Source: Myotis daubentonii
Lineage: Eukaryota > Chordata > Mammalia > Chiroptera > Vespertilionidae
DNA length: 64,000 nt
Direction of reading: 5' to 3'
NCBI RefSeq assembly: GCF_963259705.1
Contig: NC_081840.1
Span: forward strand, 116,053,074-116,117,073
Both the position numbers and the translations under genes were made by a program. Below the pieces are notes generated by a model. The model saw nothing but the letters and a program-made list of their open reading frames with translations, was not told the DNA's origin and did not search any database. Below, piece after piece: positions 35,246 through 47,128 of the stretch. Within the stretch, counting starts at the first letter, position 1. Each line of letters starts with the position of its first letter.

Positions 35246-35427
35246 ATTGTTTAAGAAATAACAATTTTACTAACATCCAACACTTTTTTATGTCATCTTG
35301 TCCACAGGAATATAACTAGTTTATCAAAATGTCTTGTTTCAATCTATATATGTATTATTGACTCTTTTCATAAATCTATTAGTTAGAAATCTTGCTAGGA
35401 AGAAATAATTTTAGTTGAACATGATCT

Positions 35428-35616
35428 TTTTTTAAAAAATAAAGTTTTTAAATTTATTTTAGAGAGAGAGAGAGGGTAGAGAAACATCAATGTGGGAAAT
35501 ATCAATCAGCTGCCTCCTGCACACCCCCTACTGGGGATTGAGCCCAGGGAGTTGAACCAGATACCCTTTGGTGCATGGGACAATGCTCAACCAACTGGGC
35601 TATACTAGCCAAGGCT
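35428..35616 (-). mobile_element. Bat SINE, older subfamily
   Basis: Antisense copy. The head ends 'ccaactgggctatactagcc' (A-box of the non-VES subfamily), with B box region altered. Imperfect flanks tga(a/g)catga at about 35416 and 35616. Confidence 0.8.
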
Positions 35617-35619
35617 GAG

Positions 35620-37422
35620 CATGACATTAATGAGCTTATTAGTCAAGTAATAAATGAAATTAAGGGGATTTATAAACTTTCTAAAGCTATATGCAAAATT
35701 TTGTTTGTATGCATGTATTTATTTTTGGAGGATAGATATCCCTCTTTTACTTCAGTTATCCACCATCAACTTCTGAGCCAGTGGTGCTCAGACACTTTTC
35801 TTTCATAACTGAGTCCTGCCTGAAATTTAAGTTTGTAGTAAATATGCCTATTCCTTTTGGAAATTAAAATCACATTTACTGTCTCTGGTGGTCTTCGAAC
35901 CTCAACTTTTCCACAATTCTATAAAGATTACCTATAGTGGTTTATCAACTTCAAGTAAAATTCTGTTCAGTAACCTAAAATATAATTATCAGGTCAAGAG
36001 ATTTAAACTTACTTACAGCCTATAGATGTTCCCTTACAAACTCTTCTCTCATTTTGAGTCTCAATTCCCAGCTAACCAATGTTTGTTCTATTCATTTTAG
36101 CCCAATATCTTTTCCCTTGACAGTGAGTACAAAAGCAAAATGAGTTAGGAGTCCAGTTTTCTTTTTGTCATCTATCAACAATACACCATCAACTTCAAAC
36201 AGCAGGTGCACTCCTTTCTGGATGGGTTGTTTCTTTGGGGAAATTTGTATTTGTAGGTAGCACAACCAGAAGTACATGAGTGAAAATAAAAAGGAAAGCG
36301 CGACAGAAGCAATACTATTAAGGGTGTATGTGAAAACACCTTGGGGTAAATGAGCGGGGGATATGTTGATGTATGCTTGATATCGATCATAGACCCAGGA
36401 CAGAGGAGCTAGGATATGGTAGTGTGAGGGGCCTTCAGCTATTCAGATACAATCACATTCACATGGCTGTTATCAGCAAACCACCATCAATTATTACTCC
36501 CTCTCAGATTGGAAATTACCTAGGAATATAGGAAGAAAACCTCCAATACTTTGGAAGGACTGTTTGCCTTTTTCCATTCAAGTCTCTTCTGATTCTTCAG
36601 GGTTACATTTTGTATTTTCTAGGTGGTATGCTAGTAATTGTTTCCAATAACATAATCTTGCATCAAGGGGAAAATATATTCATTTGATTGCTTTCCTTCA
36701 GGCCTTAGAGGTGAAGGTAACCCTGGGGCAAAGGGTAAGGTCTAGTGAGAAGGAGGGAAGATTTTCAGGCCGGGAAGATAGGCCATGGAGTGATCTCAAC
36801 CAAAAGTGTGAGCTCATGATCAGTGAAACATGGCAAAAACTGTTGACTTGATAAATTTATTCATATGTGGAAGACTTTGTGTCTACCTTCCCATTTTGTT
36901 TTAGAATAATTAGTAATCTTAGCTACCCTTAGCAATGAGAAAACTTCCGATACCCATGAGAAGAACATGAGTCCGCACATTTACCCTAAGTCCCTCCAAA
37001 ACCAGGGCCATAGCGTGCCAGGAGCATAACAGTGCAGTTCAGAAATGGCCCTTCAACCTATGCTCCTGAGATGGAGCCACTTAACCAACTGAATAAATCA
37101 ACCAACAAGCAACATAAAGTGGAGAAAAGATAAATAAATTAGAGAAACACACACAAAAAAATCATTTCACCCTGATTTTTTTTCTGTTCAGCATTGGTTT
37201 TATGATGGAAGGTTTGTATGGTTAGGGGTTATTTGGAACACAATTAAGAAGAGAACTGTTTGTAAATCTGGTTGCTTAGGAGCAGATAAGGCCATGGCAA
37301 TAACACATATAAAAGTAAGAAAAATTAATGCTACAGTAGTTTGTGAAAGTTTGTTAAGTGAACTTCATATACGACCTTTTGGAAGGCAAGGAACATAGAA
37401 AGGGCTATTTTGGGATTTTGTT

Positions 37423-37487
<65 letters not shown>

Positions 37488-38875
37488 CTCTCCCTCTCCA
37501 CTATTTCCCCTTTGGAGAATCTATGATTTTCATAAGCACATTTTTTTTTCTCCATAGATCTTGAAATGAATTTTATGAGTCTGCAGTGAAAAACATTAAC
37601 ACACTTCAGAATACCATTGAATTTGGCACATGTAATAAATTTCCAATGTCATTCTCTGAACCTGATAGATCTTGCTAGAATTTTAATAGCTTCTTCACAT
37701 ACCTGGAAATACAGTTAAAATGTCTGTCACCTTTAGAAAATAATCATTATGATGTGCTTTATTCACTTACTACTAATTTGACACATTTTCAGTTACATTT
37801 AAATGTGAGCTTCATTTAGTCCCTCATTTCACATAGCAAAGGTTAGGTATTCATTACAAAAGCTGTTTCCAGAGATACAAAGGCCCAGATCAACAGAATT
37901 AGAACGTAACAGGAACGTTATATTCTTGTTAAATCTTCTGTGTTCAAAATATATTTGCACTTAATTACAGATATCTGTAATGGAATTTCAGGCATATCAA
38001 TATTGACTGTATCACTACTCACCTTTTCTTTTTAAAGTCATTTCTTTTGCTTATTAGGGAATATTTTGTACTTAAAAACGTACAGTTGCTAAAAAAAAAG
38101 GAGAGAAATCATTATTCAGATCTTGAATTTGAAATCTTCAATTTGAAGTATTTGCTTTTCATTTCAAATGGAGAAGGCATGGAAAGACTTCATGTTGGAG
38201 GCATTAGGTGATTCATATCAGAGCTAGAATGATTTGGCAATCTATTGAGGACACAGATGGACCAGGAACTCAACTTTCTCCTTTTTATTGAAAGGGAATT
38301 GGGCCTGAGGGGAACTAGAGATAATTAAAAACTCAAGAATTGGTTAGCTTTTCACTTAGTGGTTAGTTTACCATTGCCAAACTCTTGGAGACTAAAACTG
38401 CTTCATGCCACCGGACCCCTGATGCATATCCTGGCAAATATTTTGAATGATGTAAGCCTGATGTCTACTTGGTAGGTAGCTCTATGGCTGGGATTGTGGC
38501 TGACATTCAACTTACAATTTGCTCAAATAAACTTAACCTTTTTAATATGCCGCAGTTTATTTTATAACAAAATATATCATTTCCCCATGGCTTCACACAG
38601 CCCTTTGCAGGAAAGGGAAGTGGGAGGGGAAAGGAGGAAGACATGGGTTTGGAAGGTACGTGATCATATCTAATTGCTCTGCAGAGAATGCCAGTCAGAG
38701 CATATGAGGCCTCAGCACGACATGGAAATGTTCTCTAGATTGAATGTCTGTATAATGAAAAGTTCTCCAGAATATAAGGGAATGATTCCTCCTCCTGGGC
38801 ACAGTGAAAGAAAGAAAGCTTAAAGAAAGATTGTTCATTATAAAGTGGTGCTTGTTAAATTACACCTGTACTGGC
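35620..38875. other. Unassigned sequence
   Basis: No gene or family recognised apart from the (CT)n array. A stretch at 36930-37120 has mildly elevated GC without a recognisable frame. Confidence 0.4.
37431..37483. repeat. (CT)n microsatellite
   Basis: About 26 CT units followed by interrupted CTC-rich sequence to 37499. Confidence 0.96.
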
Positions 38876-38879
38876 CTTT

Positions 38880-38995
38880 GGATTTTTAAAGTGCCTTAAT
38901 TTTTCATAATCCTTTAGTCCAAAACAACCCTGTAATGTGGTTCAGGCAGGCATTTTTCTCAAAGAAATGAGAACTGTGAAACACCAAAGGAGGCC
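38880..38995 (+). mobile_element. MIR fragment
   Basis: MIR core wording: 'cataatcctttagtccaaaa', 'caaccctgtaatgtgg' and the following acidic-tail region. Confidence 0.6.
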
Positions 38996-39159
38996 TTTTG
39001 AAGCTTTTTTACTACACTGCCTCCCTGGAACAACTGTGCAAAGAGGAAGATAAATCATCCTCATTGTGAACACAGTAGGTCACATAATATATTTATTTAA
39101 TTCAGTAATTTAATTTCGTACTTCTACCACCACTCTCCCCATCACCTCACTCTTCCACT

Positions 39160-40430
39160 CTAGCAGACACACTTAAAACAACATGGAATGGGGAACAATT
39201 GGGCATCCATATGCAAGAAACAAAACAAAACCCACGACTCCAAAATCTAGACACACAAAATTTAACCAAAATGGATAATAGACCTAAATATAAAATGCAA
39301 AGCTATCAAACTTCCAGGAGAAAATATAGGAGAAAGATTTATGTGACCTTGGGTTTTGGAATAAGCTTTTAGATATAACATTAAATACTGGCTCCATGAA
39401 AGAAGAATGATAAATTAGACTGATAAAAGAATAAAGACAAGTTACTGACTAGAAAATATTTATAAATCACATATTGAATAAAATACTTATATTCAAAAAT
39501 ACAAAACTCCTAAAATTTAACAATATAAAACAACAAAATGCAATTAAAATTGGCAAAAGATCTGAACAGACACCTCACCAAAGAAGATATAGATGACAAA
39601 GTAATATGTAAAAAGATTATTTTTGGATTAAAAGAACAATGCGATACCACTTCACATATATTAGAATGATTGAAATCCAAAAAATTGACAATATGAGTTG
39701 CTGGCAAAGATGCAGAGCAACAAGAGCTCTCATCCACTGCTGGTGAAATTACAAAATGTTGTTGCCACTTTGGAATATGGTTTTAGATTTTCTTGCAAAG
39801 TCAAACATAGTTTTGCATCGCACTCCTAGGTATTATCCAATTGATTTGAAAATTTATGTCTATATAAAAACTTGCATATAAATGTTTTTAGAAGTTTTAT
39901 TAATAATCCCCAAAAAGCAGGTGCAACCAGCATGCTTTTCAATAGGCGACTAGATAAACTGTGATACAGCCATAATCTGAAATAGTAATTGGCAATAAAA
40001 AGAAATCACTATCAAGATGCAAAAAAAATGTGGATGAATTTTTACTGCATATTGCTAGGTGAAAGGAGCCAGTCTAAAAGGCCTTTATAATGTATGATTC
40101 CATTTCTAGGATATTGTGGAAAAGCAAAACTTTTGGAGTCAGTAGGCAGATTAATGGTTGTAAGGAATTTGGAAAGAGAAGGAGGCTTTAAATAAGTGAA
40201 GTACAAGGAATTATTTAGGATGAGCTAACTATTCTGTATGATATTATAATGATGGATACATGACACTATAAATTCCTCAAGACCCATAGACTTTATAGCA
40301 CATAGAGTGAGCTTTACTGTATGCAAATTAAAAAAATTATTTAAGAGGTTGGTGAATCCAAGGATGGAATGCCGAGTGTGATGAAGAATCTAATTGTATT
40401 AAAAATGTATGAAATAACCTTACAGGTGCA
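39160..40430 (+). mobile_element. Old L1, ORF2 C-terminus and 3' UTR
   Basis: Sense L1: 'atggataatagacctaaata', 'caaaagatctgaacagacac', 'ctggtgaaattacaaaatg', 'tgatacagccataatctga', all in ORF2 order. Then 3' UTR ('gacactataaattcctcaag'). Many stops; dead. Confidence 0.85.
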
Positions 40431-40689
40431 GGTGGGAGGAAAAGCTGCTGACCTAAGTAACTTGGAAATGGGTGGAAACTATAAAACTATCAGCATATGG
40501 ATGTACATAAGCTCTGTACTCTAGTTGAGAAAGTTGTTTCCCTATTTTCTTGGTCTATTCTTTGGGATATCTCGAGGTGAGACTGAGCTTTTTAATAGCG
40601 AATGTTATGTAATGACCTTATTTCCTTTAAACAAAATTATAGGTAACAAAACCTATGTACACTTAATTTTTAAAAGGAACTAACTTGTA

Positions 40690-41000
40690 ATTTAAGGAAA
40701 ATATAAGAAAGATAAGTATCACATGATTTCACTTATAGATAGAATCTAATGAACAAAATAGATCCAGAGACATTGAAGCAAGCAAAGACTGATGAATTTC
40801 AGAGGGAAGGGTGGGTGGTGGCCAGGAAGAGATTAACCAAAGAACCTATATGCATATATGCATAACCCATGGGCACAGAAACTAATGTGGGGAAGGCCTG
40901 GGGAATGGATGGAAGCAGGGTGGAGGTTAATAGGGGGGAAAGGGAGGATTTCTGTAATGCTTTCAACAACAAAGGTAAATTTAAAAGGAAAAAATATGCA
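40690..41000 (+). mobile_element. Younger L1 3' UTR fragment
   Basis: Sense L1 3' end: 'cacttatagatagaatctaa', the G-rich tract at 40870-40950, then 'gtaatgctttcaacaac'. It resembles the bat L1 3' ends seen antisense at 62490-62750. Confidence 0.75.
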
Positions 41001-41547
41001 TTTAAGTATATAATAGACAGGCACAAAAAATTTCAAAAGAATTTTTAAAAAATCCTACAAATTTCCAAAATGGTCTTATGGTAGAGCAGAAGTACCTCAT
41101 CAAGGACACTGAAAGACCATGTGGCCGGGGGAACTGTAAATGTAAGAATTTTTTAAATGTCTTGAAAATTTGGTGCCCGCTCTGCTGCTTCCTAGAATCT
41201 GTATGAGACACTGGAGAAATCTTGATGGATGTAATATTATTCTGCTTGTTTATTCCACAAAGTCCAAGATTGGTCTTATTTATCTTAGTATACAAAGCCC
41301 CAGTTTAGTCCTAGGTGACATTTGTAAATGAAATATTCTTTTGTCCTTTTCTTTATTAACCGGTGCCCATCCAGCCCTGTTCTGTGGAGCCAAATGAATC
41401 TTTCTCTCTGATTTTCTGAAGCTTTCTCATCTCCACCAGAGTTAGCAGTTCTTTGCAACATTTGTGAAGGCTGTGCTGGGTATCTGGCTAGCCTATCTCC
41501 ATCCTGTTGGATGTCAGAGCTCAAAAGGACACTCTTTTATTCATTCA
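41001..41547. other. Unassigned sequence
   Basis: No recognised feature. Confidence 0.45.
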
Positions 41548-42104
41548 CTAGAAGCCCGGTGCACAAAATACGTACACTGGGGTGGGTGGTGGTGGTGGTG
41601 TACCTCAGCCCAGCCTGCACCCTCTCCAATCTAGGATCCCTTGGGGGATGTCCAACTCACAATCCAGGACTGCTGGCTCCCAACCGCTTGTCTGCCTGCC
41701 TGCTGATTGTCCCTAACCGCTTCTGCCTGCCAGCCTGATCACCCCCTAACCACTCCCCTGACAGCCTGATCAACACCTAACTGCTCCCCTGCCAGCCCAA
41801 TTGCCCCAAACTGCCCTGCCCTGCTGGCCTGATCACCCCCAATTTCCCTCCCCTACAGGCCTGGTTGCCCCCAACTGCCCTCTCTCCCCTGCAGGCCCAG
41901 TAACCCCAACTCCCCTCCCCTACTGGCCTGATCACCCAGAACTTCCCTCCCCTGCTGGCCATCTTGTGGTGGCCATCTTGTGAGGACATGGGTGTGGCCA
42001 TCTTGTGATGATATGTGTGCAGCCATCTTGTGACCACATGGGGCTGGCCATCTTGTGTGAGTGCATGATGGTCAATTTGCATATTACCTCTTTATTATAT
42101 GGGA
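41548..42104 (-). mobile_element. HeliBat Helitron (minisatellite type)
   Basis: CTAG 41548-41551 after A41547; 5' TCCCATATAATAAAGAGG at 42104 before T42105. Terminal hairpin gtgcacaaaatacgtacac is imperfect. Interior units of the cctgatcaccccc type run to 41960, then three gccatcttgtg repeats. Same family as 3589-4148, but the 28-bp internal hairpin is missing at about 41650. Confidence 0.9.
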
Positions 42105-42117
42105 TAAGCAATTATTT

Positions 42118-42330
42118 TTAGATCCTACTTTCAGGTGTTAGGCCAGGTGTTGGTGCTACAAAGAGGAATAAAAGATGGTTTCTTACTTGAAAGGCATTTA
42201 CTATCATGGATCACATCACAGCATGAGAAAGGCTTAGTATAGGTGAGCATGAAAGGCTTCTTATGGAAGATAATGCTTGAGCTAAGTTTTGAAAGATAAG
42301 TGGAATTAAGAAATTAAAAAAATAAGCCAA
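42118..42330 (-). mobile_element. L2-like fragment
   Basis: Antisense L2 wording 'aggtgttggtgctacaaaga' and 'gagctaagttttgaaagata'. Diverged. Confidence 0.45.
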
Positions 42331-44310
42331 AATGTTATTATATGTATTCAGTTTATTCCCTTGCCCACAAGAAATATAGTTTTGAATGGGAGAACCTACA
42401 GTACCCCCACATTCACACAGTCTTGTACTGTTTTCTTAAGACATTTACCTGAGCATAACAATTTCAAAAAGAATCCTATGCTCTGTCAGGGTTTTCTTAA
42501 AGGATTCTGATTTGTTACTTAAATAATCATGCTCTGTACTCCTAGAAATGCTGATGCTTGAGTACATGGGCTCTGAGCCCAGCAGCAGCCCTGGGCTGAC
42601 TCCATCCTTCAGGCTAAAAATAGTCCTCATGCTGCTGCTGCTTGTTCGCCTGCAGGCATTTCCTCACAGCTGTTATTATGGCCTGCTTCTCCAGAGACAG
42701 GGGTGCACTGTGAAGATCCGTGATGTTTTAGGATAAACCCTTTGAAAGCCTAGAATGAGGCAGTTCACTGAGGTTAATTACAATTCCTGGTGAGTACCTT
42801 TGTGGGTCTTCCTGGCTGCTGTGAGTAGCCAGAATCCCGAGTCTTCCTTTTCATTTTTGAAATGGGAATTTTCTATACTATTTAGTGCCAAAGCTTTCAC
42901 CAGGTTACCAGTTCATACTTCTGAAAGTGTGTTTCATGGCCTGGGGTTTCTAAATAGTGCTTCCCTTTTAATATTGTGGCCAACAATCACACACACAAGT
43001 AACCCAAAGGAAGTAGCAAACCTATATTTTAAAAGCAAAAACATCATATGTGTCTAGACTATTCATCATTCTGATCTGAAATGAGATGTTCTAGATGAAA
43101 GTATTGTCATCTTTTGAATAATACAGGTATCTAGTGGGGAGTCAGGAAAATGGCCATTAGCTGAAAGGACTGAAACAAGATTGTAGAGTTTATGAAATGT
43201 ATGTGAAAATTGAATTTTTTTGATGATTTAGGATTGCTTCTGTTTCACATACATTGCAATTTTTGAATGCTTGTGGGATAAAATGACTTGGTTGATTATA
43301 ATGATAATGACACATGAGTCAAATTATGAGTTTAATTATAATTGCCATCTTTATACAGAGTTCATTAATCATAAAAGAGTACATTATATAATCTTTCTGT
43401 TTAATGAAATTCATTATAAAGCCTCCCAAAGGCCTAAATATAGCTTTAAACAAATTAAACCTGTGACAGGGGTTAAGGCTATTAATGCAAATGTAGTCTG
43501 CATTAGTCACTAAAAAAGACTGAATAAGACATTAAGCCCCCAAAGTGTTAAAGCGTCAGACCCTGATGACATATCCTTTTCCCCTAGTAAGCAGAACACA
43601 TAATTTAGTGACTTTCTGAGTAGTCTTGAAATTTAGCAATAAAGCTGAGACTGTATAACCAGCATACAAGTGCTAGATACAAATGACTGTATTCAACACC
43701 TTTCTGCATAAAGAGCTACATTTTAAAGAGTTGAAGTCATTTACACATATTGAAGAGGAATCTATTGAGGATATAAGCTTTGCACCACTGACTAGCAAAC
43801 CCTCACATTCAGAGCAGCAATAAATGAGAGTAATGCACATAGTACTAATGGTATTGTGACATAAAATATTTGGAGAATAAAAGAAAGAGAAGATACAGCC
43901 TTACATTCCTGGCAGAACTAAGCCCTGTTGATCTGTGCACATAGGAAATTTTGCATTTTTTGAAATTTCTAATCAGGATTTGTGCTTTTATATTCCTTGA
44001 TATAGCCGAGAAAATTATTCTAGCCCCAAGATTGAAATGAAACGAGTTACAGCTGAGAGAAATCAGGCCATGGGAGATGCAGGAGCATCATGGGTAGACC
44101 CACAGAGACCATTGGAGCCTGACGGTTGAGAAACAGACATCAAAGTTGTGAAATCTGCACCCACCACATCAAACCTTTCTTTCGTAGTTTGGCCTGTACT
44201 CTATTCCCCTGGGTAGGTCCTTACCTAGTGCTTTAATTTTGGAGAGTTTTATTAATAGATTTGCTTATATGTATGATTATATATCTTCACATATTTTTTG
44301 CATTTTAAAA
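42331..44310. other. Unassigned; conserved-looking AT-rich block
   Basis: No mobile element seen. 43200-43560 is rich in TAAT/ATTA homeodomain-like cores and is free of repeats; it could be a regulatory element. The overlapping frames on both strands (43271-43513, 43510-43319) have no recognisable protein character. Confidence 0.4.
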
Positions 44311-44320
44311 ATATTTTATG

Positions 44321-44538
44321 GCCCTAACCGGTTTGTCTCAGTGGATAGAGAGTTGGCCTGCGGACTGAAGGGTCCCAGGTTCGATTCCAGTCAAGGGCAT
44401 GTAACTTGGTTGCGGGTACATCCCCAGTAGGGGGTGTGCAGGAGGCAGCTGATCAATGTTTCTCTCTCATTGATGTTTCTAACTCTCTATCCCTCTCCCT
44501 TCCTCTCTGTAAAAAATCAATAAAAAATATATTAAAGA
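44321..44538 (+). mobile_element. VES SINE, near full length
   Basis: Starts GCCCTAACCGGTTTGTCTC, B box ggttcgattcc intact, tail AATAAAAAATATATT. Flanks a(t/c)attttatg at 44311-44320 and 44541-44550. Good candidate for a young copy. Confidence 0.93.
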
Positions 44539-44550
44539 ATACATTTTATG

Positions 44551-45164
44551 ATTTGGATAGAAATTCTTTACATATTTTATAGTGAGTTTATGGGCCTGCT
44601 GTTATTAAAAATTTCATAGTAATCTTTATTAGAGTATAAAATAATTCACTCTAGAAAAAAAATTGAATTAAAATATGAATAAAACATGTAATAGTAAGAA
44701 CTAACATCTATATATAGCCAACCATAAAGCCAGGTGCTATTTTTAAGGCTATACATATTCTAATCATTTATTTTATGAAGTTCAAAATAGTTTTTAAAGA
44801 CCTTTAATCTAGTTACTCATTTTTTTGTGGGAAGGCACAAAATAGAAGCTGAACAAATTTTAGTGACTGCTGATCAAATAGGGTTAACATTTTAGGACAG
44901 TTAGTATCTTTGCTTCCAGGCTTTTATTACAAAAATAGGATCATTCTGAAAGAGAGAAAAATGGGGAGTTATTACTTAATGAATACAAAGTTTATGTTTA
45001 GGACTGGACTATACAGAGTATTTGGAAACTAATTTATTCTAACACACTGATGTTTTTAAGCTATTTCAAGGTCAATAAATGGATGTGACCGATGAGTATC
45101 TATAGTGACCGTTCTCCTATTTTTACTCATTTAATAGACTTGAGGATTTTGTGGCAGTTTTATA
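44551..45164. other. Unassigned AT-rich sequence
   Basis: No recognised gene or repeat. Confidence 0.45.
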
Positions 45165-45177
45165 AAGAAATTCCTTT
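45165..45177. repeat. Target-site duplication, left copy (HAL1)
   Basis: aagaaattccttt, identical to 47116-47128, bracketing the half-L1. Confidence 0.93.
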
Positions 45178-45194
45178 TTTTTTTAAATTAAATC

Positions 45195-45200
45195 TTTATT
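45195..45200 (-). terminator. Poly(A) signal of half-L1
   Basis: AATAAA on the minus strand, about 15-20 bases before the poly(A) run (T-run at 45175-45184 on +). Confidence 0.8.
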
Positions 45201-45223
45201 GTTCAGATTATTACATTTGTTCC

Positions 45224-45300
45224 TCTTTTTTCCCCCCATAACTCCCCTCCTCCCAGTTCCCACCCCACCTTCCGCCCTCACTCCCCACCCACTGTCCTCT
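45224..45300 (-). promoter_or_regulatory. G-rich 3' UTR tract of half-L1 (quadruplex potential)
   Basis: The minus strand has repeated runs of three or more G separated by short spacers (+ strand: ccccccataactcccctcct and onward). L1 3' UTRs commonly carry such tracts, with a reported stimulatory role in retrotransposition; here it is retained although ORF2 is gone. Confidence 0.6.
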
Positions 45301-45511
45301 TCCATAGGTGCACGATTTTTGTCCAGTCTCTTTCCGCATCTCCCACACCCCTTTCCCCCCCAAGAATAGTCAGTCCATTCCCTTTCTATGTCCCTGATTC
45401 TATTATGATCACCAGATTATTTATTCACTTGATTCTTAGATTCACTTGTTGATAGATGCATATTTGTTCTTCATAATTTGTATCTTTACCTTTTTCTTCT
45501 TCTTCCTCTTC

Positions 45512-46402
45512 TTAAAGGATCCCTTTCAGCATTTCATATAATACTGGTTTGGTGGTGATGAACTCCTTTAGCTTTTCCTTATCTGTGAAGCTCTTTATCT
45601 GACCTTCAATTCTGAATGATAGCTTTGCTGGATAAAGTAATCTTGGTTGTAGGTTCTTGGTATTCATCACTTTGAATATTTCTTGCCATTCCCTTCTGGC
45701 CTGCAAAGTTTCTGTTGAGAAATCAGCTGACAGTCGTATGGGTATTCCCTTGTAGGTAACTGGGTTTCTTTCTCTTGCTGCTTTTAGGATTCTCTCTTTG
45801 TCTTTTGCTCTCGGCATTTTAATTATGATGTGGCTTGGTGTGGTCCTCTTTGGATTCCTTTTGTTTGGGGTTCTCTGCGCTTCCTGGACCTGTAAGTCTA
45901 TTTCTTTCACCAGGTGGGGGAAGTTTTCTGTCATGATTTCTTCAAATAGGTTTTCAATATCTTGCTCTCTCTCATCTTCTGGCACCCCTATAATTCTGAT
46001 ATTGGTACGCTTGAAGCTGTCCCAGAGGCTTCTTACACTATCTTCGTATTTTTGGATTCTTTTTTCATTTTGCTTTTCCAGTTGGGTGTTTTTTGCTTCT
46101 TCGTGTTTTGAATCTTTGACTTGATTCTTGTGCTCCTCTGGTCTGCTGTTGGGTGTCTGTATATTCTTTATTTCAGTCAGTGTATGCTTAATTTCTAGTT
46201 GGTTCTTTATCACAACATTGAGGGTCTCATTAGATTTCTTGAGGATCTCACTACATTTATCAGTGGTCTCACCAGTCTTTTCGAGGACCTTACTAAGTTT
46301 ATCGGCAGCTTCTAGACAGTTCTTGAGAGACCTTAAAAGTGTGGTTTTGAGCTCTATATCTTCCATTTCTGACATTTGCGTCCTGTTTCTTTGTCTGCGC
46401 AT
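45512..46402 (-). CDS. Intact L1-type ORF1p of the half-L1 element
   Basis: 296 codons, ATG at 46402, TAA at 45514-45512, no internal stop. This is the usual length for mammalian L1 ORF1p outside primates. Residues about 15-130 have heptad-like Leu/Ile spacing with many K/E, consistent with the trimerising coiled coil. The RRM begins near residue 132 (TNIRIIGVPE at 133-142). The C-terminal domain holds YKGIPIRLSADFS (217-229), ETLQARREW (231-239) and LYPAKLSFR (256-264), the most conserved ORF1p blocks. The family binds nucleic acid as a trimer and coats element RNA in cytoplasmic particles. No ORF2 follows, so it can only act with ORF2p from another L1. The + strand frames at 45798-46124 and 46128-46460 are shadows. 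The start is supported by the A-rich context before ATG and by the family N-terminus. Confidence 0.95.
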   Translation of the reverse strand: MRRQRNRTQMSEMEDIELKTTLLRSLKNCLEAADKLSKVLEKTGETTDKCSEILKKSNETLNVVIKNQLEIKHTLTEIKNIQTPNSRPEEHKNQVKDSKHEEAKNTQLEKQNEKRIQKYEDSVRSLWDSFKRTNIRIIGVPEDEREQDIENLFEEIMTENFPHLVKEIDLQVQEAQRTPNKRNPKRTTPSHIIIKMPRAKDKERILKAARERNPVTYKGIPIRLSADFSTETLQARREWQEIFKVMNTKNLQPRLLYPAKLSFRIEGQIKSFTDKEKLKEFITTKPVLYEMLKGIL

Positions 46403-47115
46403 TTTTTTATCTTTTCTTGGTGGACCCCCTAGTGGTCTTTGTGTGCAGTCTTGTAGTTAAGCCTTGATTGTTGTCGGTAATACCAGGGGTGATTTGACCT
46501 CCAGGCTAACTGGCTATGAGAGTCAGCTGTGTCTGCAGTGGGAGAGCTTCTGTGCTGGATCTCTAGGGCGGTGCTAATCTAGCCTTTGCCTGAGGCTATC
46601 CGGCAAATGGCTCTGCGCAGGGCTTGGGCGGGGCGGGTCCCCGGGGATCTACAGGGTGGGTGGAGCAAGCAGTTATGGCTGCTCTCAGTTCCGTCCCTAG
46701 GGGCTCTGTCTCTCAGAGTCCCAGCAACCACTGCAAACCTCAGAGAGAAAGCTGCCTTCGAGTTCCGACTGAAGCCAGACAGTCCCACTTCTCCCGTTTG
46801 AGTCTGGGTCCCCAGAGCCTCGCCAGGATCTGGAGCTCAGAGTCTGAAACTCCCTCCCGATTGAAAACAACAACCGCGCCCTCCGCCGCCAGCCCACTCG
46901 CGCGCACTCCGCACCTGAGTATTTCACTTCAGCACTGCGCCTCCTCTGAGTCTGGGTATGATATTCTCTTTCCTCCTAGTTGTAGAATTCCCACTCAGCC
47001 AGCCTTCCTGTGGTTCTGGATGATGTCTGTTCTGTCCTTTAGTTATATCTCTGAAGTGGTTGTTCGAGGCAGCAATCTCCGACGTTAACCTATGCCGCCA
47101 TCTTGGTTTCTCCCC
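46403..47115 (-). promoter_or_regulatory. L1-type 5' UTR / internal promoter of half-L1
   Basis: The first 21 bases hold CCAAGATGGCGG (47106-47095), the YY1 site that positions L1 transcription starts. Downstream is CpG-rich (46560-46930), typical of L1 internal promoters. Full-length 5' end and adjoining target duplication argue it is complete. Methylation would be the expected host control. Confidence 0.85.
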
Positions 47116-47128
47116 AAGAAATTCCTTT
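47116..47128. repeat. Target-site duplication, right copy (HAL1)
   Basis: aagaaattccttt, identical to 45165-45177. Confidence 0.93.

Larger units (their letters stand above)
45178..47115 (-). mobile_element. Complete young half-L1 (HAL1-type) retrotransposon
   Basis: A 1.94-kb minus-strand element. It opens with an L1 5' end (ggggagaaaccaagatggcg inward from 47115) and a GC-rich 5' UTR of about 710 bp. An intact ORF1 follows (46402-45512), then a 334-bp 3' UTR with a G-rich tract, AATAAA at 45200-45195 and poly(A). ORF2 is absent: only about 30 bp separates the ORF1 stop from sequence of 3' UTR type. Both ends are present and bracketed by a perfect 13-bp duplication, so this is a finished insertion rather than a deletion in place. 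HAL1 elements are known L1-derived families that depend on ORF2p supplied in trans. Intact frame and perfect duplication indicate a recent event. Confidence 0.9.

Noticed and set aside
37331..37564. Arg-Glu / Ser-Leu repeat frames on both strands
   Set aside because: Translation of the (CT)n microsatellite.
42548..42736. 63-codon frame with a hydrophobic run (LMLLLLVRL)
   Set aside because: Short, isolated, no homology recognised, no signal or splice context that supports a gene.
45798..46460. Two + strand frames of about 110 codons
   Set aside because: Antisense shadows of the intact ORF1 on the minus strand.
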